The translations under genes and the position numbers were made by a program. From Bifidobacterium mizhiense (GTDB lineage: Bacteria > Actinomycetota > Actinomycetes > Actinomycetales > Bifidobacteriaceae), in the NCBI RefSeq assembly GCF_020884755.1, contig NZ_BPWE01000001.1, positions 744,001-808,000 on the forward strand: a stretch of DNA of 64,000 nucleotides, given 5' to 3'. This document shows positions 20,372-31,493 of this stretch, piece by piece. Below the pieces are notes generated by a model, which saw only the letters and a program-made list of their open reading frames with translations, was not told where the DNA came from and made no database searches. Position 1 is the stretch's first letter. Each line of letters starts with the position of its first letter.

Positions 20372-21042
20372 TGCGGCCACACCCTGCCTATGGTCTCCCG
20401 CAGCTCGGTCGCAGCGGCCAGGGGGTCGTCAGCCTTGACAATGCCTCGACCCGAAATCACCACTCCGACGGGAACCCCTTGGAAGAAGGGCAGGTCCTTG
20501 GCCGTGACCCCGCCGGTCACAGTGACCTTGAAGCCCATCTGATGCAGCTGGCGGATGCGATCCTTGTCGTCCTCCCCCCAGGTCAGCTTTCCGGCCGCTT
20601 CAGCGTCGCGAGAACGGTGGACGATGACCTGGGTGGCTCCAAGTCGCCGCCATTCGCGCGCCTGTTCGGGATCGTAGGTTTCGCCCAGCTCAATCTGGAC
20701 CTCGCCACCGAACTCCTGGGCCACCTTCACCACCTGTTCGACCGTGGTCATGCTGGCCCCGGCGACCACCGAGACCCAGCTGGCACCCGCCTCGAAGCAG
20801 GCGCGGGAGATGACCGCACCAGCCTCGGCGATCCTGACATCAGCCAGGATGGTCTTATTGGGGTAGAGGGCACGGATCTCGCGCACAGCCCTCAGCCCTT
20901 CGGCGATGATCAGGACGGTTCCGCACTCAATGACATCCACCTGGCTGACGGCCGCATTCAGAGGCCTCAGGGCCGAGGGCATATCAAAGGTGTCCAGAGC
21001 GATCTGGAGCTGGGGGCGTTCCAGGGTCTTGTCTGCTGCCAT
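20368..21042 (-). CDS. ulaD: 3-keto-L-gulonate-6-phosphate decarboxylase-like protein
   Basis: A 224-residue member of the orotidine-phosphate-decarboxylase superfamily, similar to UlaD along its whole length (QIALD, DVIECGT, WVSVVAGA, EVQIEL, HRSRDAEAAG, FKVTVTGG). UlaD makes L-xylulose-5-phosphate by decarboxylation. Asp17 and Glu39 match family active-site residues, but the D-x-K-x-x-D motif reads ADVRIAEAG: Asp68 is kept, Lys becomes Arg70 and the second Asp becomes Glu73. The residues that separate decarboxylases from hexulose-phosphate synthases look decarboxylase-like. Its AAGGAGG ribosome site lies inside the end of the upstream gene. Confidence 0.88.
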   Translation of the reverse strand: MAADKTLERPQLQIALDTFDMPSALRPLNAAVSQVDVIECGTVLIIAEGLRAVREIRALYPNKTILADVRIAEAGAVISRACFEAGASWVSVVAGASMTTVEQVVKVAQEFGGEVQIELGETYDPEQAREWRRLGATQVIVHRSRDAEAAGKLTWGEDDKDRIRQLHQMGFKVTVTGGVTAKDLPFFQGVPVGVVISGRGIVKADDPLAAATELRETIGRVWPQ

Positions 21043-21047
21043 TGCGC

Positions 21048-22037
21048 TCAGGCCTCCTTACGGAAGGAGAAGAAGTTGTGGGCGTTACGAATGAGCAGCT
21101 TGTCCACGTAGTCGGGATCAAAGCCTTCGGCGATCATGCGGGGGCCGTCCACTGCCGGGTTATAGTCCACACCGCTCACAGAGCCGTAGACCTTTTGGTA
21201 GGAGCGCTTGCCGGAGTCCGTGCCCAGAAGGATCCGGTCCTCATAGCCGTCTTTCTTGAAAGCCTTGAGCTCCATCATCCTGTTGGAATCGGGCTGGTAC
21301 TTGATCCTGTTGGTGCCGTCGATCTCCAGATAGACGCCCAGATCCAGGATCTCCTCCAGGTAGTAGACATCAGCATTGCGCTGAATGTGACCGATGGCGA
21401 TCTGGTCCGCGGGGACCCCCAGTCCGATCAGGGTCTGGGCCTGTTCCAGGCCACAGGTTCCATAGGTGGTGTGCGTGTTGATGGGCGCGCCTGTTTCGAT
21501 GGCCGCCTTGGCAGCAGCCTCCATGCACTTATGCTCGAATGGCGTGATCTCGCCGTAAGCAGTGCCGATCTTGATGACACCTGCCTTATAAGGGCTGCGA
21601 TCCACCAGGGGACCGGTGTAGTCGTTGCGGTCGATGCCCTCACGGATATCGGCGATGACCAGGTCGGCGATCTGATCCACGCTGTAGCGGTTGATCCAGT
21701 GGGACTGGGTCTCCAGGTAGACATGCTCACGGTGGAAGCCGGTGGCGCCTATAATCTGCAGGTTCTCCACCGAGCGGGCCACCTCGGCCAGCTTCTCGAT
21801 GTCACGGCCGCAGTTGATGGGGCACATATCCACCACGGTGCCGCCCTGCTTGCTCCAGTTCAGCGAGGCCTTGGCGAAATAGCCGGCCTCGGTCTCTGCC
21901 TTCTCGACTGAATCCAGTTGATGGTCCTTGTCCAGGTAGACCTCACCGGCTCCCACCCGGATCAGATGGTCGTGGCTGTTGACTACGCCGAGCGTGCTCG
22001 GATCGACATCACCCAGAATGGTTCGTGCGAATGCCAT
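21048..22037 (-). CDS. Phosphotriesterase-family lactonase
   Basis: A 329-residue amidohydrolase of the phosphotriesterase-like group. Metal ligands can be placed: HDH in VVNSHDHLIR, a carboxylatable Lys in GVIKIGTAYGE, His in PINTHTTYG, His in IGHIQRNAD and Asp in LLGTDSGKR. Characterised relatives include lactonases acting on phosphorylated sugar lactones. ATG at 22037 has a strong AAAGGAG site; the longer frame upstream is noncoding. It is the first gene of the island and 5 bases from ulaD, so it is likely to take the place of the UlaG lactonase. That assignment is inference. Confidence 0.88.
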   Translation of the reverse strand: MAFARTILGDVDPSTLGVVNSHDHLIRVGAGEVYLDKDHQLDSVEKAETEAGYFAKASLNWSKQGGTVVDMCPINCGRDIEKLAEVARSVENLQIIGATGFHREHVYLETQSHWINRYSVDQIADLVIADIREGIDRNDYTGPLVDRSPYKAGVIKIGTAYGEITPFEHKCMEAAAKAAIETGAPINTHTTYGTCGLEQAQTLIGLGVPADQIAIGHIQRNADVYYLEEILDLGVYLEIDGTNRIKYQPDSNRMMELKAFKKDGYEDRILLGTDSGKRSYQKVYGSVSGVDYNPAVDGPRMIAEGFDPDYVDKLLIRNAHNFFSFRKEA

Positions 22038-22157
22038 GTGAACTCCTTTGTTGTTTGTGCTCTGCGACTTCGCGGCACTGGTCTTCAGGCTCTTTCTTCC
22101 AGTGCCTTTGACAGGAGACAGACTATGTGAGCAGTCAACAAACAACAAGGATATTAA

Positions 22158-22170
22158 TGAACATATGTAC
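22158..22170. promoter_or_regulatory. Operator-like site, copy 1
   Basis: The 13-base sequence TGAACATATGTAC occurs here in the divergent region, about 120 bases upstream of the lactonase start. Its exact inverted copy is found at 22278-22290, over the regulator start. Paired copies in opposite orientation around two promoters fit binding by the SorC-family protein encoded alongside. Confidence 0.55.
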
Positions 22171-22271
22171 TTGAACTACGGGTTTAAACACATATAGATT
22201 GCATTTTCACCTTTGGAAACAACCGTTTTTCGACCTTCAAGAGCAGATAAGCAGTTTTTCATTGATTCTGA

Positions 22272-22290
22272 TAAAATGTACATATGTTCA
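22272..22290 (+). promoter_or_regulatory. -10 element and operator-like site, copy 2, over the regulator start
   Basis: TAAAAT at 22272-22277 lies 6 bases before the ATG at 22284, and no Shine-Dalgarno is visible, suggesting a leaderless message. The sequence TGTACATATGTTCA (22277-22290) is the inverse of copy 1 and covers the start codon. Occupancy by the regulator would block its own transcription. Confidence 0.5.
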
Positions 22291-23324
22291 GCGATTTACA
22301 GATGATGACCAGTTCGGATGCCCGCAAGCGGGTCCAGCTGCTTCTTCGCGTAGCCCGCATGTACTACCAGGACCACATGCTGCAGTCCCAGATCGCCACA
22401 GAGACAGGCTATTCCCGTCCCTCCGTCTCCCGGATGCTAAAGGAGGCGCAAGAGCGAGGACTGGTAAAGATCTCCATTGAGAATCCACTGGAACGGCTTG
22501 AAGACCTGGAGTCCAGGCTGATCCGACAATTCAACCTCCGTTGTGCTCGGGTCTCGGAGCCACCGCAAGGATGCACCGGGTATGATGTCGTACCCCGAAG
22601 CGCGGCGGCTCTCCTGGTTGAACAGACCAGGCCCGACTCTTTGATAACCGTCTCCAATGGCAACGCGGTCGCCTACACGGTTCGTGAAGTTCCCCTGCAA
22701 AACTGGGCAAAGTCCAAGGTCGTGCAGATGATCGGCTCCCTCTCGCCGACCAATCCCATGACGGATTCACCGGAGATATGCCGCATGCTGGCCCAACGAT
22801 TGGGCGGCAGCTACTCGACGCTGCCAGTGCCCATGATCCTGTCTTCAACCCCTGTGGCTGAAGCCATGCGCAAAGAACGCCAGATCGCCGACACCCTGTC
22901 CCTGGGCGGACATGCCGAAGTTGCGGTGGTAGGAGTCGGGTCGGTCAAGGAGGGAAGATCAGGGCACATTTTCAAGGACTACGAGAATGCGGCTTTCGTC
23001 AAGGAGGTGACCGAGCTCAAGGCCGTGGGACACATCTGCGGACACCACATCGATGCCCAGGGTCGCCACATCCGAACCAGCCTGTGCGAACGCACTATAT
23101 CGATTGAATTCGAACGTCTGAAGCGAATCCCCCTGGTCATAGGTGTGGCCTGGGGACCGCAAAAAGTTGCCAGCATCCTCGCCTGTCTGCGGGCCGGTCT
23201 TATCTCGGCACTGGCCACCGACCGCGACACGGCCGAGGGGATACTTGATCTGGATCAACAGCAGAGGAGATCAGGCAGACAAGCCTCACCAGCTTCGAGC
23301 CGAGCAAAGGCCAAACAGGGCTGA
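22284..23324 (+). CDS. SorC/DeoR-type sugar-binding transcriptional regulator
   Basis: A 346-residue regulator with an N-terminal helix-turn-helix at about residues 33-58 (QSQIATETGYSRPSVSRML) and a C-terminal SorC sugar-phosphate-binding domain. Sensor blocks include LITVSNGNAVAYTV, VVQMIGSLSP, VAVVGVGSV and PLVIGVAWGPQK. It is divergent from the lactonase-ulaD-ulaE genes and is the likely local repressor or activator, responding to a phosphorylated sugar intermediate. ATG at 22284 may be leaderless; Met codons at 22302 and 22305 are alternatives. The stop is 109 bases from the convergent asd gene. Confidence 0.9.
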   Translation: MFSDLQMMTSSDARKRVQLLLRVARMYYQDHMLQSQIATETGYSRPSVSRMLKEAQERGLVKISIENPLERLEDLESRLIRQFNLRCARVSEPPQGCTGYDVVPRSAAALLVEQTRPDSLITVSNGNAVAYTVREVPLQNWAKSKVVQMIGSLSPTNPMTDSPEICRMLAQRLGGSYSTLPVPMILSSTPVAEAMRKERQIADTLSLGGHAEVAVVGVGSVKEGRSGHIFKDYENAAFVKEVTELKAVGHICGHHIDAQGRHIRTSLCERTISIEFERLKRIPLVIGVAWGPQKVASILACLRAGLISALATDRDTAEGILDLDQQQRRSGRQASPASSRAKAKQG

Positions 23325-23433
23325 CCCTATATGAAAGCCATCAGGCGGAGGGGCCAGGTAGGGCCGATCATCCCATACCCAGGAGATAGGCGGGATACTT
23401 TAGGTCTGCCAAGCAATCAGCCCAGATGCACAA

Positions 23434-25103
<1,670 letters not shown>

Positions 25104-25126
25104 GTCCTTCCTTCCGTCATATCCCG

Positions 25127-25933
25127 TCACTTGTCAGCGCGTGCGGCGGGGCGATCCGGCAGCTGGCCGGTCTCCAAATTGGGAATCTTGTCAGCATCGA
25201 CATCGTCGGGCATGATCAGCGTGCCTGGGCGATGGGAAAAGGAACTGCGCACATGGATGGGCATACGGAAGCGCTGGGCATACTCCACGCAGCGCAGGGC
25301 CAGCACCTTGGATCCGCCGGCCGCCATCTCCAGCATCTCCTCGTATGAAATGCGGGCGATCCTACGGGCGGTGGGCACAATGCGCGGATCGGCGGTAAAG
25401 ACGCCATCCACATCGGTATAGATCTCGCAGACATCCGCCTTGAGTGCCACAGCTAGGGCCACAGCCGAGGTATCCGAGCCGCCACGACCCAGGGTGGTGG
25501 CGTCACCATCGGGGTTGACCCCCTGGAAGCCCGCCACAATTCCCACCTCGCCTCGGTCCAGGGCCTTCATGACACGCTGAGGTCGGACATGGCGGATGTG
25601 GGCTGCGCCGTAGCGGGCATCGGTCATGAATCCCGCCTGCGAACCGGTGAAGGAGTGGGCGCGCTCGCCTTGCGCATGGATGCTCATGGCCAGCAAGCTC
25701 ATGGAGATGCGCTCCCCCGCCGTCATAAGCATGTCCATCTCTCGGGCAGGAGGATTGGAATCCACATCCATGGCCTGGTCAATCAGATCATCAGTGGTGT
25801 CCCCCATAGCGGAAACCACCACAGCGATGTCATTGCCAGCGCGCTTGGTGTCAATGATGCGCTTGGCCACACGCTTGATGGAGTCCGAGTCCGCCACCGA
25901 GGACCCGCCATACTTCTGAACGATAAGTGCCAC
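25127..25933 (-). CDS. lysC: Aspartate kinase catalytic subunit
   Basis: A 268-residue amino-acid kinase domain that phosphorylates aspartate. It begins [17 protein letters not shown] and contains the aspartate-site [28 protein letters not shown] and [15 protein letters not shown] blocks. It ends shortly after the kinase fold (PGTLIMPDD) with a ~25-residue linker and a genuine stop, so no ACT domains are attached. The start is GTG with a GGATGG sequence upstream. The regulatory domains are in the next gene. Confidence 0.92.
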   Translation of the reverse strand: MALIVQKYGGSSVADSDSIKRVAKRIIDTKRAGNDIAVVVSAMGDTTDDLIDQAMDVDSNPPAREMDMLMTAGERISMSLLAMSIHAQGERAHSFTGSQAGFMTDARYGAAHIRHVRPQRVMKALDRGEVGIVAGFQGVNPDGDATTLGRGGSDTSAVALAVALKADVCEIYTDVDGVFTADPRIVPTARRIARISYEEMLEMAAGGSKVLALRCVEYAQRFRMPIHVRSSFSHRPGTLIMPDDVDADKIPNLETGQLPDRPAARADK

Positions 25934-26091
25934 TGCTGTTCCATCCCGCGACGGTTAAGCCACTAGACCATCATCTGCAACATGTTGATTACATGGATTA
26001 TACGAACGACACCGTTCTATCAGACCCCCTCCACCAATATGCGAAACATTGACGCCAGCCGGGGAACCCGTGAATCAGTGACCGCAGGCCT

Positions 26092-26697
26092 TTACAGGTC
26101 GCGACGGCCGGATATTGCCCGGCCAAGGGTGATCTCATCAGCATATTCCAGATCGCTGCCGACGGGCAGACCGCTGGCCAACCTGGTGACCCGCAGATCC
26201 AGAGGGCCCAGCAGCCTTCCGAGGTAGGTGGTGGTGGCCTCGCCTTCGATGTTGGGATCCAAGGCCAGCATGACCTCCTTGACCTGATCCGTGCCCAACC
26301 GCTTCAAGAGCTCGGGAATGCGCAGATCGCCAGGCCCAACGTTGGACATAGGGTCGATGGCCCCGCCCAAAACATGATAAAGGCCCCGATATTCTCCGGT
26401 ACGTTCGATGCTCATGACATCCTTGGGCTCCTCGACGACGCAGATGATGCTGCGGTCACGACGCGGATCCTGGCAGATAGGGCACGGGCTGGTCTCGCAG
26501 ACATTGCCGCAGATCTCGCAAAACCGAACCTTCTCCTTGGCGGCGACGATAGCATCGGCCAAATCCTGAGCGCTACGCCGATCGGCTCCCAAAATGTAGA
26601 AGGCGATGCGCTGCGCACCCTTGGGGCCAATGCCCGGCAGTTGAGCAAAGGCATCGATCAGCTCTTGAATGGCTCCATCATAGGTAGCAGCCATCAT
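26092..26697 (-). CDS. recR: Recombination protein RecR
   Basis: A 201-residue RecR with helix-hairpin-helix [15 protein letters not shown], a four-cysteine zinc site ([16 protein letters not shown]), and a Toprim domain ([14 protein letters not shown]) with [14 protein letters not shown]. It works with RecF/RecO in gap repair. The start codon overlaps the dnaX stop (ATGA), and GGGAGG lies in the end of dnaX, so the two genes are coupled as in many bacteria. Confidence 0.96.
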   Translation of the reverse strand: MMAATYDGAIQELIDAFAQLPGIGPKGAQRIAFYILGADRRSAQDLADAIVAAKEKVRFCEICGNVCETSPCPICQDPRRDRSIICVVEEPKDVMSIERTGEYRGLYHVLGGAIDPMSNVGPGDLRIPELLKRLGTDQVKEVMLALDPNIEGEATTTYLGRLLGPLDLRVTRLASGLPVGSDLEYADEITLGRAISGRRDL

Positions 26698-29549
26698 TCA
26701 CCTCCCTGTCGCTGCGCCTGTTCCTGCCGGCGCTTTTGGACGTTGATCGGATTCTGGGGGTCGTCAGCAGCAAAGTCCTCCACCTTGGTTACGTCAAACA
26801 ATTTGGTCAGTTCATCCTGGTTCATGGCATTGTCCGCCCCGAGCCTGGCATCGTCCATGGAATAGACATCGTCCTCGGGATCCACTGACGGCCTTGGAGC
26901 CTGGGAGGAGACTGCAGCAGGCGAGGCCCCATCCTGATCGGAACCACTGGAGGACGGACCAGCGAAGCCTGCCGGCACTCTCCTGCTCCCAGCTCCAGCA
27001 GCCTTTGCCATTGCCTGGGGGCCACCCAAGCCGCCGGCAGACTCGGAACTGTGAACGTCGCTCTGCGCATCCGACGAGGCTGATATGCCAGTCGCCATGA
27101 CCCCTTCATCGGAAACCGCTCCAGTCCCTAATGTCGGAGCCGAGGTTGCACTCGAGGCGCTTCCCTGACCAGATGAATCAACCGACTGAGAAACTTCATG
27201 GCTTTGACTGTCGGAGGACACTGCAGAGGCTGCGGCGCTGGTCCCGGAATCGGGCACGGCCCAAGGATCAGTGTCGTCGCTCATGTCCGGCAGAGCTACT
27301 TTTTTGGATTCATGGTCTTTCTGACCATCGGATCCGTCGCTGCCCTCACCGGGCTGCCAGACCTTTTGCGGCGCATGAGTCGCTGGCATGGGGTGGGCCC
27401 AGGGATCATCATCTGGCAATACCGTCGAAGCAGTGGAGCCAAAGCCCGCCGACGGCAACGCTTCCGGAGACGACTGGACCGGACCGCCGACTGGGTGGTG
27501 AGCGTCGTCGGAGTTCCCGTCTCCTGCAGCTTCTCCAGAGGTGGACCTCCCCTCCGATGCCGATGCTCCAGCCCCACCCTCATGACCAGCAGATGCCGTC
27601 ATCTTCCTAGGGGCATGCCCCTGTTCCGTGGCCGCATGAGGCATAACCGCCGCTCCAAGGTTCATGGTGGCCAAGCCAGCTCGCGCTAGAGCCACCTCCT
27701 TTTTGACCTCTGCGCGACGCTGGGGAGACATCCTGTTGACGGACTCCACAGTCTCACCGTTGGCAGCCGTCCCCGATGGAGCAATCATGGTGGACTGTCC
27801 GAACTCCTGGCGAGCGCGAACCATGACGATACGCGGCACCTTGGTCTCCCCATCAACCGACTGTGCAGCCACCGCCATGGCGAAAGCATGCTGGCTGAGT
27901 GGACGGTCGAAGGTCATAGACAGTCTCTTGCGTCCGGATGGGTCTGCTTTCATGGCCACGGTAGGCACACGGTCCCGCACCACATACTGGCGTACCTCAT
28001 CCGGCAGGGCAGCCACCAGTGCATCCCAGCGCTTGTCCAGCTCTGTGCCGGTCGGGACCTCTGTTTCCTGTCCCCGCGAAGCATCATGCTGCGCCACAGG
28101 CTGTTGAGCCGGCGAGGAAGGAACTTCCTTGCGCACGGGTTGGGCAGAGCCGGAATGATCAGGCTGCCCTTCGCCTTCCTGCTTTCCCTCAGCCGGGGAA
28201 TCGAAATGGGAACCTGCCATGTTCCGCGACCCGGCCGAGGTGGCGGATGTCGCAGCAGACGACGAACCCGCCCCGCCAGACTGTTCAGGGCGAACAGCAC
28301 CGTCAGCACGAACAGATTGTGATGCTTTGGGCGGTCGACCGTTCTGCTGAGACCTGTCAGCGCCAATGAACCCGCTACGGGCGGGTGCCGGGGCCACGCC
28401 ACTGGTGGAAGTTCCCCCTGCAACCGTTGCTTGCTCCATAGGTTCGCAGCCGATTGCCAGCAGCCTGGCGGCCAGCAGCTCCAAGCGCATCCTGGGCGAA
28501 GTGGCCCCGTTCATTCCCGCCAGCGCATCGTTGATGATGTCGGCCATTCTGGTCAGGACCTGCAGATCCAAAGCATCCGCCTGCCGACGCAGATCAGCCA
28601 CCTGGTCGTCGTCGGCATCTTCGCTAAGCACGCTTTCAGCCCGTTCCCCCGCCAGCTTGAGAACCAGCAGGTCGCGGACATGGGCCAGCAGATCCTCAAC
28701 GAAGCGCTGGGGCTCGAACCCGCCGACGACCACCTTTTGAATGACCCCGTAGAGACCGGCACCATCGTGGTTGATCAGCGTATCCACAGCTTCGCCGATC
28801 AGTGCGGCAGGAGTGAACCCCAGCAGAGCTACAGCCGCATCATAAGTGATGGTGTGCTCGTCAGCGCCTACCATGAGCTGGTCCAACACAGAAAGGGTGT
28901 CACGCACCGATCCGCCTCCAGCCCGCATGGCCAGCTTGAGGACACCGGGCTCGGCCTTGATGCCCTCCTTTTTGCAGATGCCCTCTAGATAAGGCCCCAT
29001 GACTTCCTGGGGCACGAGACGGAAGGGGTAATGATGGGTGCGGGAGCGGATGGTGCCGATCACCTTCTCCGGCTCTGTGGTGGCGAAGATGAACATGACG
29101 TGTTCCGGCGGTTCCTCGACGATCTTCAACAGGGCATTGAATCCTTGCTGGGTAACCATATGGGCCTCGTCCAAAATGAAGATCTTGTAGCGGTCACGCA
29201 CAGGGGCAAAGCCTGCCCGCTCCCTGAGCTCCCTTGCATCGTCAACGCCGTTATGGCTGGCGGCATCAATCTCCACCACGTCGATGGAACCGGGGCCTCC
29301 CGTGGCCAGATCCCTGCAGCTGTCGCATTCGCCGCAGGGATGGCTGGTCGGTCCCTTGGCACAGTTGACACAGCGGGCGAAAATCCTGGCACTGCTGGTC
29401 TTTCCACATCCCCTGGGACCGGAGAAGAGGTAGGCATGGGTCAACCGGTTCTCATCCAGAGCTCGGGTAAGGGGCACGGTGACCTGCTTCTGACCGATGA
29501 TGCCGTCAAAAGTGTCAGGCCGATACCGCCGATAGAGTGCTAGTGCCAT
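26694..29549 (-). CDS. dnaX: DNA polymerase III gamma/tau subunit
   Basis: A 951-residue clamp-loader ATPase. The first ~370 residues are the AAA+ and domain III core: [14 protein letters not shown]-loop [14 protein letters not shown], a four-Cys zinc site beginning CVNCAKG, and the DEAH-like LDEAHMVT. Residues ~390-480 and ~640-920 are long Ser/Gly/Ala-rich low-complexity stretches around a conserved tau-like domain near 480-600. The C-terminus [24 protein letters not shown] is conserved-looking. An A6G run sits near codon 747. The gene is followed by recR with a 4-base overlap. Confidence 0.95.
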   Translation of the reverse strand: MALALYRRYRPDTFDGIIGQKQVTVPLTRALDENRLTHAYLFSGPRGCGKTSSARIFARCVNCAKGPTSHPCGECDSCRDLATGGPGSIDVVEIDAASHNGVDDARELRERAGFAPVRDRYKIFILDEAHMVTQQGFNALLKIVEEPPEHVMFIFATTEPEKVIGTIRSRTHHYPFRLVPQEVMGPYLEGICKKEGIKAEPGVLKLAMRAGGGSVRDTLSVLDQLMVGADEHTITYDAAVALLGFTPAALIGEAVDTLINHDGAGLYGVIQKVVVGGFEPQRFVEDLLAHVRDLLVLKLAGERAESVLSEDADDDQVADLRRQADALDLQVLTRMADIINDALAGMNGATSPRMRLELLAARLLAIGCEPMEQATVAGGTSTSGVAPAPARSGFIGADRSQQNGRPPKASQSVRADGAVRPEQSGGAGSSSAATSATSAGSRNMAGSHFDSPAEGKQEGEGQPDHSGSAQPVRKEVPSSPAQQPVAQHDASRGQETEVPTGTELDKRWDALVAALPDEVRQYVVRDRVPTVAMKADPSGRKRLSMTFDRPLSQHAFAMAVAAQSVDGETKVPRIVMVRARQEFGQSTMIAPSGTAANGETVESVNRMSPQRRAEVKKEVALARAGLATMNLGAAVMPHAATEQGHAPRKMTASAGHEGGAGASASEGRSTSGEAAGDGNSDDAHHPVGGPVQSSPEALPSAGFGSTASTVLPDDDPWAHPMPATHAPQKVWQPGEGSDGSDGQKDHESKKVALPDMSDDTDPWAVPDSGTSAAASAVSSDSQSHEVSQSVDSSGQGSASSATSAPTLGTGAVSDEGVMATGISASSDAQSDVHSSESAGGLGGPQAMAKAAGAGSRRVPAGFAGPSSSGSDQDGASPAAVSSQAPRPSVDPEDDVYSMDDARLGADNAMNQDELTKLFDVTKVEDFAADDPQNPINVQKRRQEQAQRQGGE

Positions 29550-29620
29550 GGTTTAAGGCTATCCATTTCTTTAGACACGTTCGCTTTCCTTCCTAAGGCT
29601 TCCGACCACGCTTCCTTTTC

Positions 29621-30016
29621 TCATTCACAGGGCTCAGGCCCTGCCCGGGCAGACTGGACCAGACGCGGCATCATCGAGACTCCGGTGTCTACCCCCACCG
29701 AGACTTTCACGTCGCTCCCATCCACCTGGCAGTCTGTCAGGACCCCGCGGTTGAGACGGGCGACCCGGGAGGCCAGAGTACAGGGCTGCGCCTGCCCTTC
29801 GTCCAGGGCGGAAGCTGCAGCCAGAGCCGAGACATCGGCACCGGTGCGTGCATGTGTCCGACAGATCATGAGATTGCCCAGCAGGGCCGCCAGAACCAGA
29901 CCCAGACCAACCAGAGCCATCAGCATGATGCCCAAAACCGTACCAGAGCCGGGATCCGAACCTCCTAGCCACGAACCGGTACGCTTCACGCGCGTCCTCC
30001 TGACATGTCCGAACAT
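29621..30016 (-). CDS. Tad secretion-neighbourhood TadE/TadG-like pseudopilin
   Basis: A 131-residue protein with a single N-terminal membrane segment after GSGTVLGIMLMALVGLG, followed by a small extracytoplasmic domain. This matches the actinobacterial Rv3654c-like group at the end of the Flp/Tad neighbourhood. GGAGG precedes the ATG by 8 bases. It is the distal gene of the leftward Tad locus, 3 bases after the TadE-like gene, and is probably a minor pseudopilin. Confidence 0.82.
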   Translation of the reverse strand: MFGHVRRTRVKRTGSWLGGSDPGSGTVLGIMLMALVGLGLVLAALLGNLMICRTHARTGADVSALAAASALDEGQAQPCTLASRVARLNRGVLTDCQVDGSDVKVSVGVDTGVSMMPRLVQSARAGPEPCE

Positions 30017-30019
30017 GAC

Positions 30020-30397
30020 TCATTCCTCCAATATGGCCACGGCATCGCCATGGACCTGCGCAGGCAGCACGCCCATGGGGCCGGAAACCACTGGGCATGA
30101 CACCCTGACTGCCGTCTGCCCGGCCGATGGGCTCAACTTCACTTGAGCATGCGGACCGGCCATCCGATGCACCAACCCTTGGGGATCACCCTTGCCCCGG
30201 GTGACGATCAGGTCTCTGGCAGCCGCGTTAGCCGCATCCTGACAAACCATGCCGGTTCTGATCGTCTGGGTCAGCGTCAACAGTAAGAGAGCCAGAACCA
30301 TGACGGCGGGAAGAACGATGGCGAACTCGGCTGTTACAGTACCGTTATCGGATCGCCACCGTCGTCTCCACTCGAACCGTCTTTCAGCCAGCGGCAC
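30020..30397 (-). CDS. TadE-like minor pseudopilin
   Basis: A 125-residue protein with the TadE signature NGTVTAEFAIVLPAVMVLAL at about residues 18-37: Gly, then Glu five residues on, then a hydrophobic stretch, as in prepilin peptidase substrates. The remainder is a small extracytoplasmic domain with two Cys. Translation starts at a GTG that overlaps the end of the pilin gene by 14 bases. Confidence 0.85.
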   Translation of the reverse strand: MPLAERRFEWRRRWRSDNGTVTAEFAIVLPAVMVLALLLLTLTQTIRTGMVCQDAANAAARDLIVTRGKGDPQGLVHRMAGPHAQVKLSPSAGQTAVRVSCPVVSGPMGVLPAQVHGDAVAILEE

Positions 30398-30764
30398 TGA
30401 GCGCCTTCTTCACCAAACCCATCAGCAAAGTACGCGTGGAAGAGGATTTGACGATGGCCAGCAATACGCCAGCCAACGTGGCAGCTGCCACCATGATCAC
30501 GGCGTATTCAGCAGTGATGGCCCCCGATTCAGGCCTGGCCAGCACCACACCCATCCGCGCACGCAGAGCACTCGCTGCAGAGTCCATAGCTTGGCTGATG
30601 CGGATGTACAGAGCCGTCATGAACCGGTTGGAACGCTGCCTCATTCTTTGCAGCCACCGGGATCCGGCACTGGTAGCAGGCCATGTCTCAGTTGGCACCA
30701 ATTGCCCTCCTGCCTGTCTGGTCTGCAGATGGAAGACCGTCGCAACCTCCTGTGAATATGTCAT
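30384..30764 (-). CDS. Flp-type pilin (DUF4244-like)
   Basis: A ~126-residue pilin-like protein. Its C-terminal part has SGAITAEYAVIMVAAATLAG, a Flp-type processing site (Gly-x-x-x-x-Glu-Tyr) and single hydrophobic helix, ending VKKALSAAG. The ~85-residue N-terminal leader is much longer than classical Flp leaders. ATG at 30764 is preferred (AAAGGTGAG four bases upstream) over GTG at 30773; an internal start is also possible. It sits between the TadC-like membrane protein and TadE. Confidence 0.78.
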   Translation of the reverse strand: MTYSQEVATVFHLQTRQAGGQLVPTETWPATSAGSRWLQRMRQRSNRFMTALYIRISQAMDSAASALRARMGVVLARPESGAITAEYAVIMVAAATLAGVLLAIVKSSSTRTLLMGLVKKALSAAG

Positions 30765-30950
30765 CGTTCTCACCTTTGCCTTTCTTGGTTTTCCCCGCCT
30801 CGGCGAATGGCCGTTCCTCAGAGAATCGGCATCCGATACCTTTCACTCTGCCCGTTCCAGACCCTCTCTGTCTCCTTGTCAGATGCATGTGGACGAGTGG
30901 ACCTGCATCGGCAACCTGTGGACAACTGTGTCAGCATGGACTCCATGCCC

Positions 30951-31493
30951 TCAGGACATCCCGCCTACGAAGGCCGCAATGCAGGGGATGACTCCGATCA
31001 GCACGAAGGCCGGCAGGATGCACAGCCCGGTCGGCACCAGCAGCCTGACGGTTATCGTCGCCGTGGCCCGGGCCAGCACACTGCGGGCATGGTGATCCAA
31101 TTGGCGCAAGGTCGTCTCGATCCGCGTCAGAGGTGATGATCCCAAACGCCAGGACGGCTCCAGACAGTCAGCCAGGACTCGCATGGACTGCCCATAATCA
31201 GGATCCCCGATCGCTCCCGACCAGGACAGATCCCATCCGTTGCCACGTCCGAGCAGGTGAGCCACGCGAACCATCCGAAGCCCATAAGGGCCTGGCAGCA
31301 GCCCACCAACCACATCCAAGGCCCTGGGCAGGGAGGCCCCCTGGCGAATAGCAACTCCCAACAAGGCCAATACCAGGCTCAAGGACGGCGTGGAGACCTG
31401 CTCATCGGCTAATCGATCACCCGGGCTGTCGGACTCCACCAACAGCAAGGCCAGTATGGTCGACAGAGCGGCAATCAGTGGTTTCAGATCCAT
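30951..31493 (-). CDS. Tad platform protein (TadC-like, T2SS F domain)
   Basis: A 180-residue inner-membrane protein with a T2SSF-like cytoplasmic domain (VLALLGVAIRQGASLPRALDVVGGLL) and C-terminal membrane helices ending CILPAFVLIGVIPCIAAFV. ATG at 31493, with GGGAGG 5 bases upstream, replaces a longer frame that runs inside tadB. It overlaps tadB by 10 bases. It is a pilus assembly platform subunit in the actinobacterial short form. Confidence 0.82.
   Translation of the reverse strand: MDLKPLIAALSTILALLLVESDSPGDRLADEQVSTPSLSLVLALLGVAIRQGASLPRALDVVGGLLPGPYGLRMVRVAHLLGRGNGWDLSWSGAIGDPDYGQSMRVLADCLEPSWRLGSSPLTRIETTLRQLDHHARSVLARATATITVRLLVPTGLCILPAFVLIGVIPCIAAFVGGMS

Noticed and set aside
26694-29549. 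Tandem repeat array in dnaX
   Set aside because: The Ser/Gly/Ala-rich stretches look repetitive in protein form but show no regular DNA repeat unit.
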